DNA of 16,755 nucleotides, from positions 1 through 16,755 of the forward strand of contig JBMNFG010000003.1 in the NCBI GenBank assembly GCA_050949175.1. The letters are read 5' to 3'. The position numbers were made by a program, and so were the translations under genes. A model generated the notes under the pieces. It saw nothing but the letters and a program-made list of their open reading frames with translations, ran no database searches and had not been told where the DNA came from. Origin of the DNA: UBA4971 sp900019985 (GTDB taxonomy: Bacteria; Bacillota; SHA-98; UBA4971). This document shows positions 7,498-14,511 of this stretch, in pieces (position 1 is the first letter of the stretch; the number at the start of each line of letters is the position of its first letter).

Positions 7498-7518
7498 GAT
7501 TTAAAACGTTTACGGACT
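7498..7518. promoter_or_regulatory. Second, half-conserved operator upstream of iolM
   Basis: AAACGTTTACGG at 7504-7515 matches 12 contiguous bases of the perfect operator at 4717-4738, including the whole centre and right arm. The left arm has decayed to GATTTA. It lies just after the terminator. I see no clear -35/-10 pair beside it. It could be a second binding site for the LacI-type regulator or a CcpA site. Confidence 0.5.
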
Positions 7519-7538
7519 TTTCGGCAGCTTCCGTCGAT

Positions 7539-7703
7539 GGCTGGTAGATGGTCGGTGTATAGCTGGTAGACGGCTCCTGGATGTTGGGTAGAGGTCCGGC
7601 AGATGTTCGGTAGGTGTTGGGTAGGTGTTCGGTAAATGTTGGGCAAATACTGGGCAAGTACTGGGTAAACACTGGATGGATGCTGGATAGATGTTGGATA
7701 GAT
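7539..7703. repeat. 11-bp tandem repeat, fifteen copies
   Basis: Fifteen consecutive units of exactly 11 bp, starting at 7539, 7550, 7561 and so on to 7693. The consensus is GTTGGGTAGAT. Individual copies vary (for example GTTCGGTAGGT, ACTGGGCAAGT, GTTGGATAGAT), but no insertion or deletion breaks the phase. The plus strand is G/T-rich and nearly C-free. The array separates the second operator from the iolM ribosome binding site. Proline- and threonine-rich open frames on the opposite strand are a by-product of the repeat. Confidence 0.88.
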
Positions 7704-7736
7704 CTTCCGGAGCCGTTAGGATTTTAACAAAGATAA

Positions 7737-7742
7737 AAGGAG
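7737..7742 (+). promoter_or_regulatory. Ribosome binding site that fixes the iolM start
   Basis: AAGGAG, 11 nt before the GTG at 7754. The upstream in-frame ATG at 7691 lies within the repeat array and has no ribosome binding site. Confidence 0.65.
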
Positions 7743-7753
7743 ATGAAGAAGCC

Positions 7754-8947
7754 GTGAGCAAGATGAGAGGTGTAACTCTTATTGCGGACTGGGATCCGAA
7801 ACCAGACTTCAAACTTGGCTCAAAAGATATCGAAAAGAAGCAGACTTATTCCGGGAGCAAGGTCTGGCGGAACCCGAGAATCCAGATTCTGGAGTACGAC
7901 ATTCCCGAACCCGGTCCTGAAGAAGTGGTAATCGAGGTAAAGGCGGTTGGCATCTGCGGTAGTGATGTACATATGGCTCAGCCTGACGATGACGGGTACA
8001 TCTTCTATCCCGGTTTGACAGGTTTCCCTGCTATCTTAGGACATGAGTTCTCCGGCGTGGTAGCAAAGGCAGGCCCGAATGCCATCAACAAAAGGACGAA
8101 CAAACCCTTTGAGCCAGGAGAGCCTGTTACAGCAGAAGAGATGATATGGTGCGGTCAGTGTAAGCCGTGTGCCGACGGTTATCCCAACCACTGTGAACAA
8201 CTGGATGAGCTTGGGTTTAACGTCCACGGGGCCTTAACCAAGTACGTCAAGGTGCCTTCTCGCGTAGTCTGGAGCCTTGAGCCGCTCAAGAGGCGTTATT
8301 CAGGGGACGACCTGTTCCTTGCAGGCAGCTTGGTTGAGCCGACATCTGTGGCATATAACGCAGTAATCGAGCGCGGCGGCGGAATCCGTCCCGGAGATAA
8401 TGTCGTTATCTGCGGGGCCGGTCCCATAGGCGTAGCTGCGTGCGCAGTTCTGAAGCGGATGGGCGCTGCTCGCGTGATTCTGTCCGAACCGGTGAAAGAG
8501 AGAGCCGAACTAGGCAAGAAGCTCGGTGCAGACTACATAATCGATCCTACACAAGAAGACTTCGCAGAAAGAGTCCTGGAGCTTACCGACGGAATGGGTG
8601 CAAGTCTCTTCCTTGAGGCAACAGGACTGCCCACCATAGTGTATCCCGGAATTGAGCAGGTCATTTGGGAAGGACGCACCTTAAACAGCACAGTCGTGGT
8701 GGTAGCTAGAGCAGACGCTAAGATGCCTGTAACAGGTGAGGTCCTGCAGGTCAGAAGGGCTCAGATCGTAGGCGCCCAGGGACACTCGGGACACGGGACA
8801 TTCCCCAGGGTCATTGAGTCAATGGCTGCCGGTATGGATATGACACCCATGATAACGAAGAAGATCGCCCTGGACGAAGTCCCTGAGAACATCATCGAAC
8901 TTCGCACCAACCGTTGTGACTGTAAGATCACCTGTGTCATGGACTAA
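7754..8947 (+). CDS. iolM: Scyllo-inosose 3-dehydrogenase (zinc alcohol dehydrogenase family)
   Basis: Proposed second step: oxidation of scyllo-inosose to a diketo-inositol using NAD(P). From the GTG at 7754 the protein has 397 residues, close to the roughly 395 I recall for Thermotoga TM0412. Zinc medium-chain dehydrogenase features are complete: catalytic-zinc Cys68 (GICGSDVH) with GHEFSG at 96-101 and Glu195 (VEPTS); a full structural-zinc set C-x2-C-x2-C-x7-C at 133-147; and the nucleotide motif GAGPIG at 221-226. An in-frame ATG at 7691 would add 21 residues encoded by repeat DNA and has no ribosome binding site. ATG 7763 is a further alternative. Specificity comes from context (iolG, iolN and iolO alongside); sequence alone would support only a polyol/threonine-type dehydrogenase. 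Confidence 0.8.
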   Translation: MSKMRGVTLIADWDPKPDFKLGSKDIEKKQTYSGSKVWRNPRIQILEYDIPEPGPEEVVIEVKAVGICGSDVHMAQPDDDGYIFYPGLTGFPAILGHEFSGVVAKAGPNAINKRTNKPFEPGEPVTAEEMIWCGQCKPCADGYPNHCEQLDELGFNVHGALTKYVKVPSRVVWSLEPLKRRYSGDDLFLAGSLVEPTSVAYNAVIERGGGIRPGDNVVICGAGPIGVAACAVLKRMGAARVILSEPVKERAELGKKLGADYIIDPTQEDFAERVLELTDGMGASLFLEATGLPTIVYPGIEQVIWEGRTLNSTVVVVARADAKMPVTGEVLQVRRAQIVGAQGHSGHGTFPRVIESMAAGMDMTPMITKKIALDEVPENIIELRTNRCDCKITCVMD

Positions 8948-9053
8948 ACTGACTGCAAGGCGAATTGCGTTAGGGACTGAATCTACTGGAAGACCACTTG
9001 CGTAATGGATTATAGCGATACTGCTGTAGAGGTGACTTTACGATCCACCGAAC

Positions 9054-9123
9054 GGATGGCAAAAGCGTCTTTTCGGCTCCCTCACAATAAGCGGTCCTTA
9101 TTGCGTAGACTCTTTTGCCATCC
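9054..9123. other. Nested inverted repeat upstream of iolN
   Basis: The outer arms GGATGGCAAAAG (9054-9065) and CTTTTGCCATCC (9112-9123) pair perfectly. After one C/T mismatch a further GTCT/AGAC pairs, giving a 17-position stem. Inside, CAATAAG (9085-9091) pairs with CTTATTG (9097-9103) around a 5-nt loop. There is no T-run, so it is not a standard terminator. It ends about 30 nt before the iolN start and may shape iolN mRNA stability or translation. A small palindromic mobile or repeated element is an alternative. Confidence 0.7.
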
Positions 9124-9152
9124 TCCTCAAGCATGAAAGGGGGAAACCATAG

Positions 9153-10262
9153 ATGGCGGAAAAGGACAAGATTTGGCTGACTACTGAATGCCCTGCCATA
9201 GTCTTTGAAGACAATGCTGTCGGCAGGCTGAAGAAGCAGATATGGGACGCATCTGAGCAAGAGATTGACGCCATATTAGCGGAATACGGCATCCCGTCTG
9301 AGCCGGAGCTAGGAAAGCCGGGCTCATACATCCAGACTACAGTTCGCCAGCAGGTGATAGAGAACCGCCGGAAGAACGATGTGGTATTAATCCCTGTAGG
9401 CTGCACAGAGAACCACGGCATCCACACAATAACCGGCCTTGACACCTTCATGGTGACTCAGATTCTAGAAGGAGTCAGAAGGTACACTGAGAAGCAGGGG
9501 CGGCCGGTGAACCTTGCTCTGCCTCCTCTTAACTATGGCGGACACCCGTACCACCACTTAGGTATGCCCGGAACTGTCATCATGCCTGAAGAAGTAGTCC
9601 GGGAGACCTTGATCTATGTAATGCTGGGCCTCTGGAACGACGGATTCCGAAAGCAGATCATAATTAACAACCACGGACAGCTCTGGATGCTCGAAGCTGC
9701 ACTGCAGGAGTTTATGAAGAGGTATCATTTGCCCGGCATATTCCAGGTGATGGATTGGCACCGTGCAGTAAGGGAGTTCTTCTATCCTGTTGACAGGGAG
9801 AACAGTCTTGAGACTCACTTCGTCCATGCTGATGAGGCTGAAACGTCAGTAGCCCTTTTGATGTTCCCCGAAGGTATGGTAGACATGGACATCGTAGTGG
9901 ATGCAGAGGGTAAGGGCTACCTGCCTGACGGACACTTTGACAAGGCAGTGGACCCCTTCCGCCGTCCGCGCCGCTGGTCCGAAGGTGAAGGCCACGCGGC
10001 AATTGAGAGAGCAGCGACTCCCGAAGGCGTTGTCGGAAAGCCGAGCCTTGCTACGGCTGCCAAGGCAAAGCGGCCGATAGCGGCTATCCTCAAGTACATA
10101 ACGTTGGTTGTGGATGAGATCCTTGAGGCGTTCCCTCCGGGAGAGCTTCCGCCTGTGGAAGGCATTACCTTGAGAACAGCCGAGGAAATGGAACCGTACC
10201 TGAAGGAACCGGGCAGCCCCGGTTGGAAGTCTGTTTACGAGTTGCCGAGAATAGGATTCTGA
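9153..10262 (+). CDS. iolN: 3-dehydro-scyllo-inosose hydrolase (creatininase family)
   Basis: Proposed third step: metal-dependent hydrolytic opening of the diketo-inositol ring to a keto-gluconate. The 369-residue protein shows the creatininase-family metal set: PVGCTENHG with Glu86 and His88, GLDTF with Asp97, INNHGQ with His174, and HADEAETS with Glu228/Glu230. The family's usual Ser in PxGSxE is replaced by Cys84. Length and motifs match what I recall of Thermotoga IolN (TM0413), longer than the roughly 250-residue creatininase proper because of extra N- and C-terminal segments. The ATG has AGGGGG about 9 nt upstream. It is separated from iolM by a 205-bp gap holding a large hairpin. Confidence in the family is high; the exact substrate is inferred from the cluster. 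Confidence 0.82.
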   Translation: MAEKDKIWLTTECPAIVFEDNAVGRLKKQIWDASEQEIDAILAEYGIPSEPELGKPGSYIQTTVRQQVIENRRKNDVVLIPVGCTENHGIHTITGLDTFMVTQILEGVRRYTEKQGRPVNLALPPLNYGGHPYHHLGMPGTVIMPEEVVRETLIYVMLGLWNDGFRKQIIINNHGQLWMLEAALQEFMKRYHLPGIFQVMDWHRAVREFFYPVDRENSLETHFVHADEAETSVALLMFPEGMVDMDIVVDAEGKGYLPDGHFDKAVDPFRRPRRWSEGEGHAAIERAATPEGVVGKPSLATAAKAKRPIAAILKYITLVVDEILEAFPPGELPPVEGITLRTAEEMEPYLKEPGSPGWKSVYELPRIGF

Positions 10263-10296
10263 TTGAGAAAGCCCTGATATCCAGGGATGTTGGATT

Positions 10297-10327
10297 GTGG
10301 GAGAGGGAGCCTTTCTCCCTTTCCCAC
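10297..10327 (+). other. Stem-loop after iolN
   Basis: GTGGGAGAGGGAG pairs with CTCCCTTTCCCAC through 13 positions (one G-U) around the loop CCTTT. It begins 35 nt past the iolN stop. No T-tract follows directly, so it may be a 3'-end stabiliser or an atypical terminator. Confidence 0.6.
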
Positions 10328-10354
10328 GAACACAGTCCCTTTAGTCCGTACCTA

Positions 10355-10600
10355 GATTGCTTAGGCTAAACCTAGCTCTAAACCGGTTGGGCTAAGCTTG
10401 AACTTGAACCGGTTAGGTTAGATTTAAATCAGTCAGCCCGTCAGGCTGAGCCTGAACTAAAGCCAGTCATGCTAAGCCTATACTTAAGTCGGTTAGGTTA
10501 GATCCAAATTTAGACCGGTCAACCGGTCAGTCTGAGCCTAAACTAAAGCCGATCAGGCTAGGCCTAGACTTAAACCGGTTAGGTTAAACCTAAACCAGCA
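10355..10600. repeat. About 26-bp tandem repeat, about nine copies, upstream of iolO
   Basis: Units of 26-28 bp follow the pattern AACCGGTTAGGTTAGAtttAAATT, with GGTTAGGTTA at 10411, 10491 and 10577 marking a higher-order period of about 80-86 bp. One unit near 10525 carries a small extra duplication of ACCGGTCA. Many self-complementary words (AACCGGTT, TAGGCCTA, GACCGGTC) make the region palindrome-rich. It fills nearly all of the 352-bp iolN-iolO gap up to the iolO ribosome binding site. No gene is visible. Confidence 0.75.
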
Positions 10601-10614
10601 AAGGAGACGGTGCC

Positions 10615-11442
10615 ATGAGATTAGGGTTTAACGGAGCAACCAGTATGAACTACGACCTTGAGACGGACATCCGCTTGGCACAAAAGGCAGGATTTGAGTT
10701 GCTTGAGATCTGGGCTGCTAAGTTGAACAAGTACCTGGAGGCAAGCTCCCTGGAAAGCCTTAAGCAGCTATTTGAGGAAGCAAACATCAAACCCTACAGC
10801 ATTAATTCTATTGAATTCATTACTTTCAAAGAAGGAGAAGACTACGAAAAGATCAAGTCTGAATGCAAACGTCTCGCCGCCATAGCTAAAGAACTGGCTT
10901 GTCCCAAGATCGTAGTGGTTCCTAGTCCGACACCGGAAGGTGCAACTGAAGAAGATGTAATAGCCGAATCAGTAAAGGTATTGCGAGAGCTCTCAGAGAT
11001 TGCAGCCGAGTATGATGTGGATCTGGCCTTTGAATTTCTCGGATTTCCTCATATTTCCGTATCCACACTTGGCCTGTGCTGGAAGATCGTCCGTGAGACA
11101 GACAGGCCTAACATCGGCTTGGTGCTTGACACATTCCACTTCCACGCAGGCGGTTCAAGCCTGGACGAAATCGACGGTGTGGATAAGGACAAGATTTTCA
11201 TCTTCCACATCAATGATGCCGAGGCCAGGGAAAGAAGCGAGCTTGAAGATGCCCATCGCCTGTTCCCGGGAGAAGGCGTGATCCCTTTGAAGGACATATT
11301 GGAGCGTCTACATAGAATAGGGTACGACGACATGGTTTCAATCGAGCTGTTCCGGCCGGAGTATTGGGAGTTGCCAGCGGATGAACTGGGAGCTCGCTCA
11401 TTTGAGAGTGTTAGTCGGGTCTTAAGGGGGATCTATCGCTAG
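10615..11442 (+). CDS. iolO: 5-keto-L-gluconate epimerase, xylose isomerase-like TIM barrel
   Basis: Proposed fourth step: epimerisation of the ring-opened 5-keto-L-gluconate to D-tagaturonate, which feeds the hexuronate pathway. The 275-residue protein has the sugar-phosphate isomerase/AP endonuclease 2 fold. Candidate metal ligands are Glu140 (LAFEFLG), Asp172 (LVLDTFHFH), His198 (FIFHIND) and Glu244 (VSIELFRPEYW). The ATG has AAAGGAG 8 nt upstream, placed at the end of the 26-bp repeat array. Thermotoga TM0416 is the named precedent, as I recall. Without neighbours one could only call it an isomerase/epimerase; the neighbours iolG, iolM and iolN make the assignment likely. Confidence 0.78.
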   Translation: MRLGFNGATSMNYDLETDIRLAQKAGFELLEIWAAKLNKYLEASSLESLKQLFEEANIKPYSINSIEFITFKEGEDYEKIKSECKRLAAIAKELACPKIVVVPSPTPEGATEEDVIAESVKVLRELSEIAAEYDVDLAFEFLGFPHISVSTLGLCWKIVRETDRPNIGLVLDTFHFHAGGSSLDEIDGVDKDKIFIFHINDAEARERSELEDAHRLFPGEGVIPLKDILERLHRIGYDDMVSIELFRPEYWELPADELGARSFESVSRVLRGIYR

Positions 11443-11448
11443 ACGGAA

Positions 11449-11591
11449 GCAATGATGAAGTAATACCGGATTAATACGAAAGTAATATCGGATCAATACT
11501 GCGGTAATGCCGGATCGATACCGAAGTAATACCGCAGTAATACTGAAGTAATACTGAAGTAATGCCGGAGTAATACAGAAGTAATAGGTAG
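11449..11591. repeat. 11-bp tandem repeat, thirteen copies
   Basis: Thirteen consecutive units of exactly 11 bp start at 11449, 11460, 11471 and so on to 11581. The consensus is GTAATACCGAA. Copies vary (GTAATATCGGA, TCAATACTGCG, GTAATGCCGGA) without indels. The unit is unrelated to the 11-bp unit at 7539-7703. The array occupies most of the gap between iolO and the permease gene. Confidence 0.9.
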
Positions 11592-11632
11592 CAGTGGAAT
11601 TTCAGGGCAGAACCTAGAAAGAGGGGTAGATA

Positions 11633-12067
11633 ATGGAGATTGTAAGCAGCACCAGCCCCAAACGGTTCTTATTGAGGTTTCGCAGTGAACCGTTCCTGTA
11701 CTTGACGATTTTCGCTATTGTTGCCCTATTGGCTGTGTTCGTCGCGTTCCCTCTTTTCAGAGTTATGACCTACCCCAAACTAAGCCACTACCAGGAATAC
11801 TTCACCAGATCCAGATGGATAAGGGCCACATTCAACAGCCTGACTATGGCTGTGCTATCCACTATTTCCATCACTTTTTGTGCTTTCATTTACGCCTATG
11901 GTATGGTAAGGACTAATGTGCCGTTTAAGAGGCTTCTTGAGACAGTGGCGATTCTTCCGATACTGTCTCCTCCGTTTGTTGTTGCCATCTCATATATTAT
12001 GTTGTTCGGAGGCAGAGGATTAGTCACACATAAGCTTCTGGGGATGAATGTGAACATCTACGGGTAG
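11633..12067 (+). CDS. ABC transporter permease, N-terminal part (ends at in-frame TAG)
   Basis: First 144 residues of a binding-protein-dependent permease of the FbpB/AfuB/ThiP group, in which two permease domains are fused in one chain of about 550 residues. It contains transmembrane segment 1 (residues 20-43), a second near 68-90 and a third near 106-125. It ends at NIYG followed by TAG. The same frame continues at once with a normal permease sequence (12068-13279). The start ATG has GAGGGG about 6 nt upstream. As a separate product it lacks the EAA coupling loop of domain one and would not be functional unless it assembles with the downstream piece or the stop is read through. Confidence 0.75.
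   Translation: MEIVSSTSPKRFLLRFRSEPFLYLTIFAIVALLAVFVAFPLFRVMTYPKLSHYQEYFTRSRWIRATFNSLTMAVLSTISITFCAFIYAYGMVRTNVPFKRLLETVAILPILSPPFVVAISYIMLFGGRGLVTHKLLGMNVNIYG
12065..12067 (+). other. In-frame UAG splitting the permease gene
   Basis: A TAG codon sits where the permease reading frame otherwise continues without shift: NIYG-stop-QGLWLVQ. The full frame 11633-13279 has 549 codons, the normal length for the two-domain family. One base change from TGG or TTG would give a Trp or Leu at a loop position. It could be a recent nonsense mutation, a sequencing error or a readthrough site. Confidence 0.85.
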
Positions 12068-12073
12068 CAAGGG

Positions 12074-13279
12074 TTGTGGCTTGTTCAGACTGTCACCTTT
12101 TTTCCCTTCGCCTATCTCGTGATAAGAAACGTCTTAGAATCGATATCACCGAACCTTGAGTACGCTGCAGCCAATCTAGGGTCGACAAAATGGCAGACGT
12201 TTTGGAAAGTGATTTTTCCTTTAGCCAGGCCGGGAGTTGCCGGTGCTGCACTCTTGGCAGCCATTTCGTGCTTGGCTGACTTTGGCAACCCGGTTTTGAT
12301 AGCAGGCAACTACGCCGTGTTGCCGACAGAAGCTTACATGCAGATTACCGGTTGGTATAATCTGCCTGCAGCTGCCGTCTTGGCTACAATGCTGATTATC
12401 CCGACACTCATCTTGTTCATTGTTCAGCGATACTGGGTAAGCAAGAGAGTCTACACAACGATAGTAGGCAAAAGCTCTTCATTGCGGAGGCCTGAGCCAT
12501 CAAAAGCCGAAAGATATCTGGTAAACGCATTCTGCCTGCTATTCGGCGGCTTAATCCTCCTAATCTACGGCACGCTTCTCTGGGGAGCATTCAGCAAGGT
12601 CTGGGGAGCGGACTGGTCTCTCACTACCAAGAACTTCGCTTATGCGTTCTCACAAGGCAAAGAGATCGGCAACAGTATTAAGTTCTCCATTGGAGCGTCA
12701 TTGCTATGTGCGTTCCTGTCTATCATCACCGCTTACATAGTGCAAAGATACAGTGTGGGAGCGATGAATTCGTTCCTCGATTTTCTGGCAACACTGCCCG
12801 GCGCCATCCCCGGAGTTTTCCTGGGCATCGGGTACATCCTTGCTTTTAATACTCCCCCATTGGCGTTGACAGGAACCGGGACAATAATCATCTTAGCATT
12901 ATTGTTCTGGAATCTTCCCATGGGTTATAGGACAGGTACAGCTGCCATACAACAACTTGACAGGTGCATCGAAAAAGCCTCAATGAATCTTGGCGCAGGC
13001 AACTTCTATACATTTACACGGATTATACTCCCGCTGATGAAGACAGCGTTCTTTGCAACCTTTACCATGGCATTCTTGAGGTCTATTACAAACTTAAGCA
13101 TTACCATCTTCCTTTACTCATCCAAGACCGTAGTAGGAACCATATCCATTTTGAACTTAGTCAACAATGCAAAATGGAGCTGGGCGGCAGCGATGACCTC
13201 AGTGTTAATAGGGATTGCCTTGGTGACTTTGCTGATTTCCCAGAAGTTGCTAGGGAAAGAAAACCTATTCACTGATTAG
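12074..13279 (+). CDS. ABC transporter permease, remaining part with both EAA loops
   Basis: About 401 residues carrying the rest of permease domain one and all of domain two. Coupling loops that contact the ATPase are visible twice: EYAAANLGSTKW...FPLARPG near residues 29-54 and EKASMNLGAGNF...LPL near 299-320. Numerous transmembrane stretches are present (for example LVNAFCLLFGGLILLIYGTL). The TTG at 12074 is the first possible start after the TAG but has no proper ribosome binding site, so independent initiation is doubtful; reinitiation or readthrough would be needed. The frame is identical to 11633-12067, arguing for one original gene. It is followed after 15 nt by the ATPase gene. It is an inner-membrane transport channel for the cluster's substrate. 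Confidence 0.75.
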   Translation: MWLVQTVTFFPFAYLVIRNVLESISPNLEYAAANLGSTKWQTFWKVIFPLARPGVAGAALLAAISCLADFGNPVLIAGNYAVLPTEAYMQITGWYNLPAAAVLATMLIIPTLILFIVQRYWVSKRVYTTIVGKSSSLRRPEPSKAERYLVNAFCLLFGGLILLIYGTLLWGAFSKVWGADWSLTTKNFAYAFSQGKEIGNSIKFSIGASLLCAFLSIITAYIVQRYSVGAMNSFLDFLATLPGAIPGVFLGIGYILAFNTPPLALTGTGTIIILALLFWNLPMGYRTGTAAIQQLDRCIEKASMNLGAGNFYTFTRIILPLMKTAFFATFTMAFLRSITNLSITIFLYSSKTVVGTISILNLVNNAKWSWAAAMTSVLIGIALVTLLISQKLLGKENLFTD

Positions 13280-13294
13280 CAGGAGGCAAAAGAG

Positions 13295-14380
13295 ATGGAG
13301 CATCATCTGGTCCTGGAAGACCTATGTAAGAGTTTCGGAGATGTTCAAGCAGTAAAGAACCTCAACCTGAAGATTAAGAAAGGCGAGCTGATTACGCTCT
13401 TAGGCCCTTCCGGGTGCGGAAAGACCACAACCATGCACATTATCGCCGGCTTCCATCTTCCGGATAGGGGACGGGTAATCTTAAACGGAGAGGATATAAC
13501 GTACCTGGCTCCGTATAAGCGTAACACGCCGATGGTATTCCAAGAATACGCTCTTTTCCCGCACCTGACGGTCTTTGAGAATGTCGCCTATGGCATGGCA
13601 ATAAGGAAGGTGCCGAAAAACGAGATTCAAGAGAAAGTCAAAGATATCTTGGAGCAATTGGGTTTACCTGATATCGCCACGAGATTCCCCAACCAGCTTT
13701 CAGGCGGACAGCAGCAGCGAGTTGCTTTGGCAAGAGCCTTAGTCCTTGATCCTGAGGTTTTGCTCCTCGATGAGCCTCTTTCAAACCTGGACGCAAAACT
13801 GAGGATCAGAGTCAGGTACGAAATCAAGCAGCTGCAAGAGAAGTTCAATATTACCATGGTCTACGTCACCCATGACCAGGAAGAAGCCTTGTCGATCTCA
13901 GACCGGGTAGCCGTGATGAATAAAGGAGTCTTGGAGCAGTACGGAACGCCTTGGGAGATCTACTACAAGCCCAAGAACAAATTCGTCGCAGAATTCGTAG
14001 GGGAGACGAATTTCCTCCAGGTTGAGATCAAGGAAGTCCGGCCGTCAGATGACGGAACAGGTGCATCTGTCGTGGATTTTCTGTGGCAGGATCGGGTTTT
14101 CAGCACTTCTGTTGAAGATGAGGGATTGTCACCGGGCAGCACCCGAACACTGCTGCTAAGGCCTGAAGCCATTGAGCCGGTGGGGCGTGATGAAGAAATC
14201 ACAGATGAGAACACCATATCAGGCAAGGTAATAGATAGTAGCTTCTTGGGGTCGATCACCAGGTACAGGATAGATGTAGGCGGTGAAGAGATCGTAGTTG
14301 ATGACTCGAAAACCAAGGAGCATGGTGTCTTCAGAGGGGAAGTCAAATTGAAGCTTCCTTGGAATGTTCACTTTTTGTAA
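13295..14380 (+). CDS. ABC transporter ATP-binding protein (FbpC/PotA/AfuC type)
   Basis: A 361-residue ATPase that powers the importer at the cytoplasmic face. All motifs are intact: Walker A GPSGCGKTT (37-45), Q-loop FQEYALFPHLTV (Gln83), signature LSGGQQQR (135-142), Walker B VLLLDEP (155-161), D-loop SNLD, and switch VTHD (His193). The C-terminal part from about 240 is a TOBE-type regulatory domain. AGGAGG lies 8 nt before the ATG. The gene follows the permease by 15 nt, so they are co-transcribed. The opening (LEDLCKSFGDVQAVKNLNL) and YALFPHLTV are typical of the iron/polyamine/sugar-phosphate subgroup; in the Thermotoga inositol cluster, as I recall, the importer is a CUT1 sugar system instead. 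An intact ATPase argues that the transporter was recently functional. Confidence 0.9.
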   Translation: MEHHLVLEDLCKSFGDVQAVKNLNLKIKKGELITLLGPSGCGKTTTMHIIAGFHLPDRGRVILNGEDITYLAPYKRNTPMVFQEYALFPHLTVFENVAYGMAIRKVPKNEIQEKVKDILEQLGLPDIATRFPNQLSGGQQQRVALARALVLDPEVLLLDEPLSNLDAKLRIRVRYEIKQLQEKFNITMVYVTHDQEEALSISDRVAVMNKGVLEQYGTPWEIYYKPKNKFVAEFVGETNFLQVEIKEVRPSDDGTGASVVDFLWQDRVFSTSVEDEGLSPGSTRTLLLRPEAIEPVGRDEEITDENTISGKVIDSSFLGSITRYRIDVGGEEIVVDDSKTKEHGVFRGEVKLKLPWNVHFL

Positions 14381-14391
14381 GTGCTGTTTGT

Positions 14392-14488
14392 GGTTGCGTC
14401 ATCGCGGTTACTTCTTCGTGATGGCTTCTTCGTGGTCGCGTATCTGTGATTGCTTCTTCGTGATTACGTCGTTGCGGTTGCTTCTTGT
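14392..14488. repeat. 14-bp tandem repeat, seven copies
   Basis: Units start at 14392, 14406, 14420, 14434, 14448, 14462 and 14476. The consensus is GRTTGCTTCTTCGT, and the last copy has 13 bp. The plus strand is almost free of A. It fills the whole gap between the ATPase and HD-domain genes. Confidence 0.82.
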
Positions 14489-14495
14489 GATTGAC

Positions 14496-14502
14496 AGAGG
14501 AG
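14496..14502 (+). promoter_or_regulatory. Ribosome binding site that fixes the HD-gene start
   Basis: GAGGAGG, 9 nt before the ATG at 14512. It lies inside the frame of the alternative TTG start at 14491, which is therefore unlikely. Confidence 0.7.
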
Positions 14503-14511
14503 GAAGCGGGT

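Noticed and set aside
7380..7812. Overlapping minus-strand frames rich in Pro, Thr, Tyr and His
   Set aside because: They are products of the 11-bp repeat, which keeps several frames open at once. They overlap iolG and iolM and have no initiation signals.
8948..9050. Tandem repeat in the first part of the iolM-iolN gap
   Set aside because: GACTG and TTGCGT words recur, but I could not establish a constant period, unlike the other gaps.
12065..12067. Pyrrolysine or general UAG reassignment
   Set aside because: UAG is the normal stop of iolG, iolO, the permease and the HD gene, and no pyl genes are in the window. Readthrough at this single site stays open, but reassignment is not supported.
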